A stretch of DNA of 50,053 bases from DASWJZ01 sp038211615 (lineage in GTDB: Bacteria > Pseudomonadota > Alphaproteobacteria > Rhizobiales > Afifellaceae): the NCBI GenBank assembly GCA_038211615.1, contig JBBQVL010000024.1, forward strand, positions 1 to 50,053. Reading direction: 5' to 3'. The notes below the pieces were generated by a model, which was not told the DNA's origin, made no database searches, and worked only from the letters and a program-made list of their open reading frames with translations. This document shows, in pieces, positions 15,328 to 23,070 of the stretch (position 1 is its first letter; every line of letters begins with the position of its first letter). Both the position numbers and the translations under genes were made by a program.

Positions 15328-16203
15328 CTACCGCGCCTCGGTCGGGACGCACCACCAGTCGGCCCGCGCCCGCCCGATTGCGTCTGCTGCGGCCCGCGCC
15401 TCGCCCGGCGTAGCATAGAGCGCAAAACAGCCCGAGCCCGACCCGGACATCCGGGCGAGCAGGCACCCTTGCGTCGTGCGCAGACCGGCAAGCACTTCGC
15501 CGATCTCCGGTGCGATCTCCCGTGCCGGCTCCTCAAGATCGTTGCGGCAGGTGGCGAGCCAGGCGGCCATCTCGGCCGGCGTCCGCACAGCCGGCGGATC
15601 GGTGAGCGAAGGATTGTCGCGGCGGGCGAGCGCCTTGAAGGCTTCCGCCGTCGAGACGGGGCGGCCGGGCCAGACCAGCACCATCGGCAGCGCCGGCCAG
15701 CCCGCCAGCGGAGCGATCTCCTCGCCGACGCCGCCGGCGCGGAGCGCGCGGCCGACTAGGCACATCGGCACATCCGCCCCGAGCTTCAGGCCGATGGCGA
15801 GGAGCTCTTTCGCCGGAATCCTCGCTGCGAAAAGTTCGTCCAACCCAAGAAGCACCGCTGCCGCGTCGGCAGAGCCGCCACCGAGGCCGGCGCCGGCCGG
15901 GATGTTCTTCTCAACCTTGATCGACGCTCCGGGCTGCAGGCCGGTGTGCCCGAAGAACGCCGCCGCCGCGCGCCACGAGAGATCGCGAGGATCCCCCGGT
16001 GCGTGGGAGCCAAACCGGCCGTCGACGGTAAGCTCCAGCCGTTCGCCCGGCGCAATTTCCACGCAGTCGCCGACATCGGCGAAGACCGCGATGCTGTCGA
16101 GGAGATGATAGCCGTCCGCTCGCCGGCCGGTCACATGCAGCGCGAGATTGATCTTCGCCGGTGCAAGCCGCGCCGCGCCGCGCCCCGCAACTGCCTGCGG
16201 CAT
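15328..16203 (-). CDS. ispE: 4-diphosphocytidyl-2-C-methyl-D-erythritol kinase
   Basis: A GHMP-family kinase that phosphorylates CDP-methylerythritol in the MEP pathway to isopentenyl diphosphate; cytoplasmic. LAPAKINLALHVTGRRADGY is the N-terminal substrate loop. IPAGAGLGGGSADAAAVL (101-118) is the ATP-binding GHMP motif. A C-terminal MSGSGSGCFALY completes the fold. The length of 291 residues is normal. The ATG at 16203 lies 23 bp after the TPR gene stop, so the two are probably one transcript. The polyprenyl diphosphate synthase that consumes the pathway's products is encoded two genes upstream. Confidence 0.96.
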   Translation of the reverse strand: MPQAVAGRGAARLAPAKINLALHVTGRRADGYHLLDSIAVFADVGDCVEIAPGERLELTVDGRFGSHAPGDPRDLSWRAAAAFFGHTGLQPGASIKVEKNIPAGAGLGGGSADAAAVLLGLDELFAARIPAKELLAIGLKLGADVPMCLVGRALRAGGVGEEIAPLAGWPALPMVLVWPGRPVSTAEAFKALARRDNPSLTDPPAVRTPAEMAAWLATCRNDLEEPAREIAPEIGEVLAGLRTTQGCLLARMSGSGSGCFALYATPGEARAAADAIGRARADWWCVPTEAR

Positions 16204-16226
16204 CGTCAGTCGCACCTGCAGTGGCG

Positions 16227-17984
16227 TCAGCCGGGCGGAACGGCGTTCAGCGCAGCGTCCTTCTTGAGCGGCGTCGCTTCGATGAGCTTCTCTTCGGCGA
16301 TCTTCTTCAGGATCAGCTCGAGCGCCGGACCCTCCGCGCCGAAGTCGCGCGCGTGCCGCCACTGGAACTGCGCCTCGAGCTTGCGACCCGCCTTCCAGTA
16401 GGCGTCGCCCAGATGGTCGTTGATGACGGGATCCTCGGGCTTCAGCCCGATGGCGCGCTCCAGGTCGTCCACCGCGTCATCGTAGGCGCCGAGCCGGTAG
16501 TGCGCCCAGCCGAGGCTGTCGACGATGAAGCCGTCGTTCGGGCGAAGCTCCGCCGCCTTCTTGATCATGGTCATCGCCTCGTCGAGGTTCTGGCCCATGT
16601 CGACCCAGGAATAGCCGAGATAGTTCAGCACCAGCGGCTGGTCGGGGCTGAGCTCGAGCGCCTTCTTGAAATCGGCCTCGGCCTGCGGCCACTTCTTGCT
16701 GCGCTCGTTGCTGATGCCGCGATAGTAGAAGATGCTCCAGTCCGCCGCGGCGGGCGTGCCGATGTGGACGATCGCCTGCGAATAGACTTCCGCCGCCTCG
16801 GCAAACCGCTCGCGCCCGCGCAGCATGTTGCCGTAGGTGATGTAGCTCTGGATGTCCTCGGGATTGGCCTTGATCGCCTTCTTGAAGGCCTCCTCGGCCT
16901 CCGCCGTGCGGTTCATGGCGTCAAGCGTCAGAGCCGCCCGCATCTGGCCGAGCGCCCGGAAGGGCGCGTGTTCCGGAATCGACTCGTAGGCCTCGATGGC
17001 CGCCGCGCCCTGGTTGCTCGCGTCCAGCAGGTTGCCGAGCGAAAGCGCCGCGAGGCCCCCGGCGATGTTCGGATTGAGGTGCAATGCCAGCCGCAGATAG
17101 AGGAAGGCGACCTCGGTGCCGCCCTCCTGCCCGATTGCCGCGCCAATGCCGGCGAGCGCCTCGGCCGCGCCGTCGACCGGATTTGCGACGGTCGAAACGT
17201 GCCCGCGGTCGGCGCGGATGTCGTCGCGAGCAACCAGAGCCAGGGAATTATCCGGGAAGCGCACGAGGAAATCGTTGAGGACGGCAACCGCCTCATCCTT
17301 GCGGCCGGCGACAGCGAGCGCGCGCGCATAGGCCTCGGTTATGCGAACCGCGTTACCGTCGAGCGTCCGCGCCTTCTCCAGCCGGGTGATCGCGTCGGCG
17401 GTGCGACCGGCGGCGAGCGCGATATATCCGCTGTGCAGCAGCTTGAACGGGTCGTACCAGTCCTCGCCCTTCAGCCTGTCGATATTCTGCAGCGCCGTAT
17501 CGACTTCGCCTTCGCCGAACTTGGCCCAGCCTGCGACAAGCGCATCGGTCAGCTCGGCCAGCACGCCGGCGCCCGACTCATTCAGCTTCTCGACCGCATC
17601 GGGGTATTTGCCGGCGCGCAGATCCTCCACGGCGAGGACAAGGCGCGCCGAATGGTTGTTCGGCTGCTTCTCGAGGAGGCGCTTGGCGAAATCCAGCGCG
17701 TCGTCTGTCGCTCCGGCCGCCGCACTCAGGATGAGGGCACGCTCGAGCAGCGAGACGTTGTCGGGATCGGAGCGGAGCGCCGAGCGATAGAGGCTCGCGG
17801 CGCCTGGAATGTCCTTCTCCACATCGGCCGTCCGCGCCGCGAGGTAGGTGCCGGCGAGACCGTGCGTATCCTGATCTCCGAGCGGGCTCTGGACGGCGGC
17901 GGCCGGAGTGGCGACCAGGAAGGGCAGCAACAGCAGCGCCGCCAGCCGGGCTTTTGCCAGAATCCCTGGCGCAGAAAGCGTCAT
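16227..17984 (-). CDS. Exported tetratricopeptide-repeat protein
   Basis: A 585-residue protein with a signal peptide (ILAKARLAALLLLPFLVATP then AAAVQ), so periplasmic or lipid-free exported. It is built almost wholly of helical TPR units. Clear ones include AEAEEAFKKAIKANPEDIQ, FAEAAEVYSQAIVHIGTP, PQAEADFKKALELSPDQPLV and YDDAVDDLERAIGLKPEDPV. Such proteins are common in Rhizobiales next to ispE. They probably scaffold envelope complexes, but no partner can be named from the sequence. The ATG at 17984 has AAGGA 10 nt upstream; the longer in-frame extension upstream is not signal-peptide-like. Confidence 0.9.
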   Translation of the reverse strand: MTLSAPGILAKARLAALLLLPFLVATPAAAVQSPLGDQDTHGLAGTYLAARTADVEKDIPGAASLYRSALRSDPDNVSLLERALILSAAAGATDDALDFAKRLLEKQPNNHSARLVLAVEDLRAGKYPDAVEKLNESGAGVLAELTDALVAGWAKFGEGEVDTALQNIDRLKGEDWYDPFKLLHSGYIALAAGRTADAITRLEKARTLDGNAVRITEAYARALAVAGRKDEAVAVLNDFLVRFPDNSLALVARDDIRADRGHVSTVANPVDGAAEALAGIGAAIGQEGGTEVAFLYLRLALHLNPNIAGGLAALSLGNLLDASNQGAAAIEAYESIPEHAPFRALGQMRAALTLDAMNRTAEAEEAFKKAIKANPEDIQSYITYGNMLRGRERFAEAAEVYSQAIVHIGTPAAADWSIFYYRGISNERSKKWPQAEADFKKALELSPDQPLVLNYLGYSWVDMGQNLDEAMTMIKKAAELRPNDGFIVDSLGWAHYRLGAYDDAVDDLERAIGLKPEDPVINDHLGDAYWKAGRKLEAQFQWRHARDFGAEGPALELILKKIAEEKLIEATPLKKDAALNAVPPG

Positions 17985-18083
17985 CGTTTCGTAATCCTTC
18001 GATGCTGCGCCCGGGATACTCCCTGAACCGCAGGGGGGCAATGGCGCGGCCGAAACGAGGCCCCGGCGACGCCGTGGTTCACG

Positions 18084-19100
18084 TCAATGTGCGCGGGCAA
18101 TGCAGAATGCGACCGCCTGCAGAAGCGCCGCCTTGAACGGCTCGTCGGGAAGCGGCGCCAGCGCGTCATGCGCCATCGCGCCATAGTGGCGGGCGCGCTC
18201 CACGGTATCGCGCAGCGCGCGCCGCTTTTCGAGCAGCGACACGGCCTCGGCAAGGTCGTCCGCTCCGATCGCGCCCTTCACCAGCGTGCGCTTCCAGAAC
18301 TCGCGTTCCGCGGCCGTGCCGCGCCGGTAGGCGAGGACGACGGGAAGCGTCACTTTCCCCTCGCGGAAATCGTCGCCCACGTCCTTGCCGAGGGTCGGCG
18401 TCTGGCCGCCATAATCGAGCGCGTCGTCGATGAGCTGGAAAGCGATGCCGAGATTGGCGCCGTAGGAGCGGAAGGCGGCGCGGACGCTGCGCTCGGCGCC
18501 CGAGACGATGGCCCCGACCTCCGCCGCGGCCGAGAACAGCACCGCGGTCTTGGCGCGCACCACGTCGAGGTATTCGTCCTCGGTGGTCTCGGTATTCTTC
18601 GCGGTGGTGAGCTGCATCACCTCGCCTTCGGCGATCGTCGAGGCGGCGGCGGACAGCACGTCGAGCGCATCGATCGAGCCGACGTCAACCATCATGCGAA
18701 AAGCCTGGCCGAGCAGGAAATCCCCGACAAGCACGCTTTCCTGGTTGCCCCAGACGAGGCGCGCCGTCCGCTTGCCGCGCCGCGTATCGCTCTCGTCGAC
18801 GACGTCGTCATGGAAAAGCGTCGCCGTATGCATGAACTCGACGCTTGCCGCGAGCTTCACCGAGGCGTCGCCGCGATACCCGCAGGCGCCGGCCGAGGCG
18901 ATCGTCACCATCGGCCGCAACCGCTTGCCGCCGGAATCGATCAGATAGCGCGCCACCTCGGGGATAAGCGCCACATTGGAGTTCGTGCGCTCGACGACGA
19001 GACGGTTGACGCTCTCCATCCCGGCGGCCGTAGCCTCGACCAAAGGCGAGATCGACGCCCTCTCGGCCTGGGATTCCTCGAATGACAGGACGACGCCCAC
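18084..19100 (-). CDS. ispB: Long-chain polyprenyl diphosphate synthase (quinone side chain)
   Basis: Condenses isopentenyl diphosphate units into the all-trans chain used for ubiquinone. Both Asp-rich motifs are intact: FHDDVVDESDTRRG (DDVVD at 98-102) and FQLIDDALDY (DDALD at 225-229). GGKRLRPM (58-64) binds the diphosphate. Alphaproteobacteria usually make Q10, so a decaprenyl product is likely; the chain length cannot be read from the sequence, and the symbol is given in the broad sense. GTG 19100 is fixed by AAGGGAG 6 nt upstream. A hairpin at 19112-19126 partly covers that ribosome binding site. It is divergent from the DUF2007 gene. Confidence 0.93.
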   Translation of the reverse strand: MGVVLSFEESQAERASISPLVEATAAGMESVNRLVVERTNSNVALIPEVARYLIDSGGKRLRPMVTIASAGACGYRGDASVKLAASVEFMHTATLFHDDVVDESDTRRGKRTARLVWGNQESVLVGDFLLGQAFRMMVDVGSIDALDVLSAAASTIAEGEVMQLTTAKNTETTEDEYLDVVRAKTAVLFSAAAEVGAIVSGAERSVRAAFRSYGANLGIAFQLIDDALDYGGQTPTLGKDVGDDFREGKVTLPVVLAYRRGTAAEREFWKRTLVKGAIGADDLAEAVSLLEKRRALRDTVERARHYGAMAHDALAPLPDEPFKAALLQAVAFCIARAH

Positions 19101-19111
19101 GGAAAACTCCC

Positions 19112-19126
19112 TTGTTCCCCGAACAA
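19112..19126 (-). promoter_or_regulatory. Hairpin in the leader of the polyprenyl synthase gene
   Basis: TTGTTC-CCC-GAACAA is a perfect 6-bp inverted repeat. On the minus-strand RNA the stem can be extended by CCC/GGG across a 2-nt bulge, so that part of the GGGAG ribosome binding site pairs. It starts 12 nt upstream of the GTG start. It could be an operator or an RNA structure limiting translation. Confidence 0.35.
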
Positions 19127-19193
19127 TAGGGTGCCAAGCCGCCCGAACCAAGCGACACGATGGCACAACCCGAGGGGTGTCACGAACCCCCTT

Positions 19194-19205
19194 CGCCAAT
19201 TGGCG
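19194..19205. promoter_or_regulatory. Perfect 12-bp palindrome upstream of the DUF2007 gene
   Basis: CGCCAATTGGCG ends 21 nt before the DUF2007 start, in the divergent intergenic region. It is a possible operator. No matching copy was noticed elsewhere in the window. Confidence 0.2.
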
Positions 19206-19226
19206 GCAAGAGGATAGGTTGCGCGC

Positions 19227-19445
19227 ATGATCGAGCTCCTGCGCAGCAACGACCCGGTACTCATCTCCTTTGCCGACGCACTTCTGAACGAGGCCGGCAT
19301 TGAACATGCCGTCGTCGATCAGAACATGAGCGTCATGGAGGGCTCGCTCGGCATCCTCCCGCGCCGCATGCTGGTGGCGCGCGACCGGCACGAAAGCGCG
19401 CGCCGCATCATGATCGAGGCCGGACTGGAGCGCGAGCTTTCGTGA
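19227..19445 (+). CDS. DUF2007 domain-containing protein
   Basis: A 72-residue cytoplasmic protein. MIELLRSNDPVLISFADALL, then NEAGIEHAVVDQNMSV and GILPRRMLVARDRHESARRI match the DUF2007 pattern, a small ACT/PII-like fold of unproven function. Start ATG 19227 has AGAGGAT upstream. The stop codon overlaps the start of the methyltransferase gene (GTGA), so the two are translationally coupled. This pairing with the methyltransferase, next to a divergent polyprenyl synthase, is familiar from Rhizobiales. Confidence 0.9.
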   Translation: MIELLRSNDPVLISFADALLNEAGIEHAVVDQNMSVMEGSLGILPRRMLVARDRHESARRIMIEAGLERELS

Positions 19446-20227
19446 CTTCGGCGCCGGCGGCCGATCCGGAGGAACGCTCGGTCGACGCGTTTCTCGGCGG
19501 CCGGATTGCGCTCGTGCAGCCACGCAAGGGCCACCGGGCCGGGCTCGACGCAGCGCTCCTGCAGGCGCTCGTGCCGTCCGGGGACGAAGGTCATGCGATC
19601 GACCTCGGCGCCGGTGTCGGCACCGTCGCCTTCTCGATCGCGGCGCGGGCTCCGGGGTTCTCGGTCGTGGGAGTGGAGCGCGATCCCGCGCTCGTCGCCT
19701 GCGGACGGGACGCGCTGACGCTGCCGGCGAACGCCGCCTTTGCCGCGCGCGTCCGCCTGGTCGTGGCCGATGTCAGCGAACCGCGCGGACTATTCAATGC
19801 CGCCGGCCTGATGGAGAGGTCAGCCGACTGGGTGCTGATGAACCCGCCCTTCGATTCGGAGGGCCGTGTCAGCCAATCCCCCGACAGCCGCCGCCGCGAT
19901 GCGCATGTGGCGGCTGAGGCACTGCTCGCGTCCTGGTCGGCCACGGCGGCGGCGCTCCTCATACCCGGCGGCACGCTTGCCCTCGTCCACCGCGCCGACG
20001 CGCTGCCGGAAGTGATCGAGGCGCTCTCGCCCCGGTTCGGGGGAGTCCGCGTTCTTCCGATTCACCCCTCGGAATCGGGGGCTGCGACACGCGTTCTGGT
20101 CGTTGCCCGCCTGGGCAGTCGCGCGCCCTTCGCACTGCTGCCGGGTCTCGTCCTGCATCAGGCTGGCGGTGCCTGGACGCCGCGCGCCGACGCCGTTCTT
20201 CGCGGCGCAGCGGAACTCGCCCTCTGA
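19442..20227 (+). CDS. SAM-dependent methyltransferase, tRNA1(Val) adenine-N6 type
   Basis: Probably N6-methylates an adenine near the anticodon of tRNA. The N-terminal LGGRIALVQPRKGHRAGLDA is typical of the TrmN6/YfiC family. The SAM-binding motif I is AIDLGAGVGTVAFSIA (52-67), followed by GVERDP. The N6-adenine signature is MNPPFDSEGR (NPPF at 134-137). The length is 261 residues. The GTG start at 19442 overlaps the DUF2007 stop. The target site is inferred from the family only. Confidence 0.88.
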   Translation: MTSAPAADPEERSVDAFLGGRIALVQPRKGHRAGLDAALLQALVPSGDEGHAIDLGAGVGTVAFSIAARAPGFSVVGVERDPALVACGRDALTLPANAAFAARVRLVVADVSEPRGLFNAAGLMERSADWVLMNPPFDSEGRVSQSPDSRRRDAHVAAEALLASWSATAAALLIPGGTLALVHRADALPEVIEALSPRFGGVRVLPIHPSESGAATRVLVVARLGSRAPFALLPGLVLHQAGGAWTPRADAVLRGAAELAL

Positions 20228-20280
20228 CCGCTCATTCACGAGGACTGGCTTAATTCCTCGCGGCACGCCATTTTCCCGAC

Positions 20281-21162
20281 ATGACCGACATTCCAAGCTG
20301 GCGGACGAGCGTTTTTGAGCCAATCGAGGCCGGGATCAGGCGGCTGTTCCCGGACTACGGCAGCCCGATCGTACCCGTCGTGCGCCTCTCCGGCACGATC
20401 GGGCGCGTATCGCGGTTCCAGTCGGGCCTGTCGCTTGCCGGGGTGGCGCCGCTCCTGAAGAAGGCATTCGCGGTAAAGACGGCGCCGGCAGTTGCCCTCA
20501 TCATCAATTCGCCCGGCGGCTCGCCGGTCCAGTCGCATCTCATCTACAAGCGCATCCGCGCACTCGCCGACGAGAACGAGAAGACGGTGATCGCCTTCGC
20601 CGAGGATGTCTGCGCTTCCGGCGGCTACATGATCGCGCTCGCCGCCGACGAGATCGTCGTCGATCCGGCTTCGATCGTCGGTTCGATCGGGGTGGTCAGC
20701 ACCGGTTTCGGCTTTGTCGAACTGATGCGGAAAGTCGGCGTCGAGCGCCGCGTCTATACCTCCGGAGAATCGAAGGTGATCCTCGATCCGTTCCAGCCGG
20801 AGAAACCCGACGACGTGGCGCGGCTGAAGGCGATCCAGGAGGAGGTGCACGACCATTTCATCGAGATGGTCCGCTCGCGTCGCGGCGACGTGCTGGCGAA
20901 GGAGCGGGAAAACGACATCTTTTCCGGCCAGTTCTGGTCGGGGAAGACCGCGGTCGCGCTCGGGCTTGCCGACCGCCTGGGCGACATCGCTTCCGTGCTG
21001 CGCGAGAAATATGGCGAACACGTCCGGCTCAAGCTATTTTCCAGCGAGCGGAACCTCTTCGGCCGGCGCATGGGCGTGGGAGCGGCGTTCGGCTCCGGCC
21101 TTGCGGAGAGGCTTGTAACAGAGCTCGACGAGCGGGCCATGTGGGAGCGTTACCGGCTTTAG
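20281..21162 (+). CDS. S49 family serine peptidase (SohB/SppA-like)
   Basis: A Ser-Lys dyad peptidase of the signal-peptide-peptidase family. The nucleophile is in CASGGYMIALAAD (Ser113) and the general base in SGESKVILDPFQP (Lys165). LIINSPGGSPVQSH (73-86) is the oxyanion region. GSIGVVSTGFG follows. With 293 residues it is the short, single-domain form, and I see no clear transmembrane helix, so it may be cytoplasmic or peripherally bound. The stop codon overlaps the AGGAG ribosome binding site of the next small gene. Confidence 0.94.
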   Translation: MTDIPSWRTSVFEPIEAGIRRLFPDYGSPIVPVVRLSGTIGRVSRFQSGLSLAGVAPLLKKAFAVKTAPAVALIINSPGGSPVQSHLIYKRIRALADENEKTVIAFAEDVCASGGYMIALAADEIVVDPASIVGSIGVVSTGFGFVELMRKVGVERRVYTSGESKVILDPFQPEKPDDVARLKAIQEEVHDHFIEMVRSRRGDVLAKERENDIFSGQFWSGKTAVALGLADRLGDIASVLREKYGEHVRLKLFSSERNLFGRRMGVGAAFGSGLAERLVTELDERAMWERYRL

Positions 21163-21171
21163 GAGATCGCC

Positions 21172-21348
21172 ATGCCGCAAATCATCATCATCGGCGCAGT
21201 GCTGGTCGGCGGCTGGCTCGCCTGGAAAGGCGTGAAGCGCGAAATGGCGCGGGTCGGCCGCGAGCTCAACCGCGCCCGCGGACGGCCCACAGAAACGCTG
21301 ACACAGGACCCGAAGACGGGGAAGTACAGGGTGCGGGATAAGAGATAG
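21172..21348 (+). CDS. Small single-helix membrane protein (58 aa), downstream of the S49 peptidase
   Basis: ATG 21172 has AGGAG 6 nt upstream, overlapping the peptidase stop. The product has 58 residues: a hydrophobic N-terminal helix (IIIIGAVLVGGWLAW, residues 4-18), a basic helix (KGVKREMARVGRELNRARGR), then a TETLTQDPKTGKYRVRDKR tail. The strong ribosome binding site, tight spacing and helix-plus-tail design argue for a real gene. The DPKTGKYRV tail is reminiscent of other small rhizobial proteins. It may help the peptidase, but this is inference from position alone. Confidence 0.75.
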   Translation: MPQIIIIGAVLVGGWLAWKGVKREMARVGRELNRARGRPTETLTQDPKTGKYRVRDKR

Positions 21349-21402
21349 GCGCGCCGCGAGGCTGCTGTGCTAATCCTGGGCACTGGGACAAGAGGACTGA
21401 CT

Positions 21403-21996
21403 ATGGTGGCACTTGCGCGAAGGCGGGATGAAAATCGCGCACCAGGCTTGTGGTCCGCGGACCAGTTCCTCGAATTTTACATGACGCGACCGGACGGCGA
21501 GCGCTGGCAGCTTGTGGATGGGCTCCCGATGATGATGACGCCGCCAAACAAGGTGCACCAGCGGCTCGCCCGGAATCTCGAGCGCCTGTTGGACGACGCG
21601 CTTTCCGCTGCTCGGCCGGAGCTTCTCGCGTATCGCGAGACCGGTGTTCGGATGCCGGGCGTTCAGGACTTCAATCCTGAACCCGATGTGGCGGTGCTGA
21701 TCGGCGCCGCGACGTACACCTACTACGATGATCGCTTCTTCCTGGTCGCCGAGGTCATCTCGCCTTCAAACACGGCCGAGATGATCGAACGCAAGCTTGA
21801 ATTCTACCAAGGCCATCCGGACAATCTCTACTGCCTGACCATCGACCAGGATTCGGTGCACGTGAGACTTTACGCCCGCGAACGGGGATGGGCGCAGGTT
21901 GACCTCCATTCGCTCGACGACGTGCTCCGCCTGCCGGCCTTCGGCTTTGAGGCCAGCCTTGCAGCCATCTACGAGGGCACACCGCTCGCCCGTTGA
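21403..21996 (+). CDS. Uma2 family protein (PD-(D/E)XK nuclease-like)
   Basis: A 197-residue protein with the Uma2 (DUF820) layout: GERWQLVDGLPMMMTPPNKV near the N-terminus, PEPDVAVLIG, LVAEVISPSNTAEMIERKLE with the Asp/Glu-Val-x-Ser and Lys of the nuclease-like core, and YCLTIDQDSVHVRLYARE near the end. The family has a restriction-endonuclease fold, but its function is undefined. ATG 21403 is chosen for AGAGGA 6 nt upstream; an earlier in-frame start at 21367 lacks one. No methyltransferase or toxin/antitoxin partner adjoins it. It converges on the VOC gene with only 7 bp between the stops. Confidence 0.85.
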   Translation: MVALARRRDENRAPGLWSADQFLEFYMTRPDGERWQLVDGLPMMMTPPNKVHQRLARNLERLLDDALSAARPELLAYRETGVRMPGVQDFNPEPDVAVLIGAATYTYYDDRFFLVAEVISPSNTAEMIERKLEFYQGHPDNLYCLTIDQDSVHVRLYARERGWAQVDLHSLDDVLRLPAFGFEASLAAIYEGTPLAR

Positions 21997-22003
21997 AAGC
22001 GCG

Positions 22004-22417
22004 CTATGCCCTTTGGCTTGCCTGGAATGCGCCCGGCTCGGGATAGGAAATCAGTTCCAGAAGCGAGCCGTCGGGATCGCGGAAGTAGATGCTGCGGCCC
22101 CGGCCCTTCGTGGCCCTGCGATTGACCGGCCCAAGCTCGATCGTCACGCCGTGCTTTTCAAGGTGGGCCATCGCCTCCTCCACCGGCCCGGGCCATTCGA
22201 AGCAGAGGTCGCTGTCGCCCGGCTGACCCGGCCGCTTGGCGACCGGAGCGGCCTCGGTGCCCGGCCCGTGGCAGTTAAGCTGTATGGCGCCGAACCGGTA
22301 GGCCCAGCCCTCGCCCTGGGGGATGACGTCGGCGCCCAGCACATCGCGATAGAAGGAATGCGAACGGCCCCAGTTGGAGACATGGATCACGCAATGGTCG
22401 AACTTGATCTTGCTCAT
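22004..22417 (-). CDS. VOC (glyoxalase/dioxygenase superfamily) protein
   Basis: A 137-residue paired beta-alpha-beta-beta-beta domain protein. KFDHCVIHVSNWGRSHSFYR is the N-terminal metal-side strand and helix, with a His. SIYFRDPDGSLLELISYP is the C-terminal metal-ligand motif with Glu. Members act as glyoxalases, ring-cleaving dioxygenases or resistance proteins, and the substrate cannot be assigned. ATG 22417 has GAGGAGG upstream. It follows the DUF4893-type gene on the same strand with 47 bp between. Confidence 0.88.
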   Translation of the reverse strand: MSKIKFDHCVIHVSNWGRSHSFYRDVLGADVIPQGEGWAYRFGAIQLNCHGPGTEAAPVAKRPGQPGDSDLCFEWPGPVEEAMAHLEKHGVTIELGPVNRRATKGRGRSIYFRDPDGSLLELISYPEPGAFQASQRA

Positions 22418-22464
22418 GACGCCTCCTCAATTTCCTTCAGGCCGCGCCCCGCGCGATGGCCAGC

Positions 22465-23040
22465 TCAATGTTTCTTAAGCTCCAGAATATCGAACATCGA
22501 TTCCAGGAACGGCAAGGGGAGCTCGAGTCGATAGCGATCCTCGCCGACCTTGACCAGACGCCCCACGTCGTTCCGTTCGGGGTCTTCGTTGTATTTCTTC
22601 GGCGCCTCGTCGGCGTAGTGATCGGCGCCGTAGAAGATCAGCCCCGTCTCGCTGTCGTCGATGAAGTGGCCCGAAAGGCGCTGCGAGCCCGAAGTCTTCT
22701 CCAGCCTGTAGCCGATGTCGTCCTCTCCGATCTTGCAGGCGAACCAGTCGTAGGTGACGAGGTGGCCGATGCCGCCGAGCTTAGCGACGCGGCATCGATA
22801 GTTGCCCCGGATGTCGAGCCCCCGGATCGGCTGCTCCTCGCCGGCGAGGATCGCGTCGAGCACCTTCACATCGGCGGCGTCGCCCTCCTTGCGCGCTTCC
22901 TCGATCGCATCTGCGCGGGCTTTCTGGAACTGCGCCAGGCGGCCGAGATCGGTCGGCGTAAGCGTCGTTTTCAGATCACCTTCGGCGAGCGCCGGGGGCG
23001 CAAAGGCCACAAGCGCAAGCAGGGCAAGAATTCGATGCAT
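22465..23040 (-). CDS. Exported DUF4893-type protein
   Basis: A 191-residue protein with a clear signal peptide (MHRILALLALVAFAPPALA), so periplasmic. The mature part contains DIRGNYRCRVAKLGG, YDWFACKIGED, KTSGSQRLSGHFIDD and YRLELPLPFLESMFDILEL, which fit my recollection of the DUF4893 family. Function is unknown. Two Cys residues may form a disulfide. ATG 23040 is chosen because it starts the signal peptide and has GAGGGAAA upstream. It lies 30 bp after the ETF-QO gene and is probably co-transcribed with it. Confidence 0.8.
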   Translation of the reverse strand: MHRILALLALVAFAPPALAEGDLKTTLTPTDLGRLAQFQKARADAIEEARKEGDAADVKVLDAILAGEEQPIRGLDIRGNYRCRVAKLGGIGHLVTYDWFACKIGEDDIGYRLEKTSGSQRLSGHFIDDSETGLIFYGADHYADEAPKKYNEDPERNDVGRLVKVGEDRYRLELPLPFLESMFDILELKKH

Positions 23041-23070
23041 GCTACGGTTTCCCTCCACCGATCGTCCTCC

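Noticed and set aside
16161..18026. A 621-codon plus-strand open frame opposite the TPR gene
   Set aside because: Shadow frame; the opposite strand encodes clear TPR units and a signal peptide.
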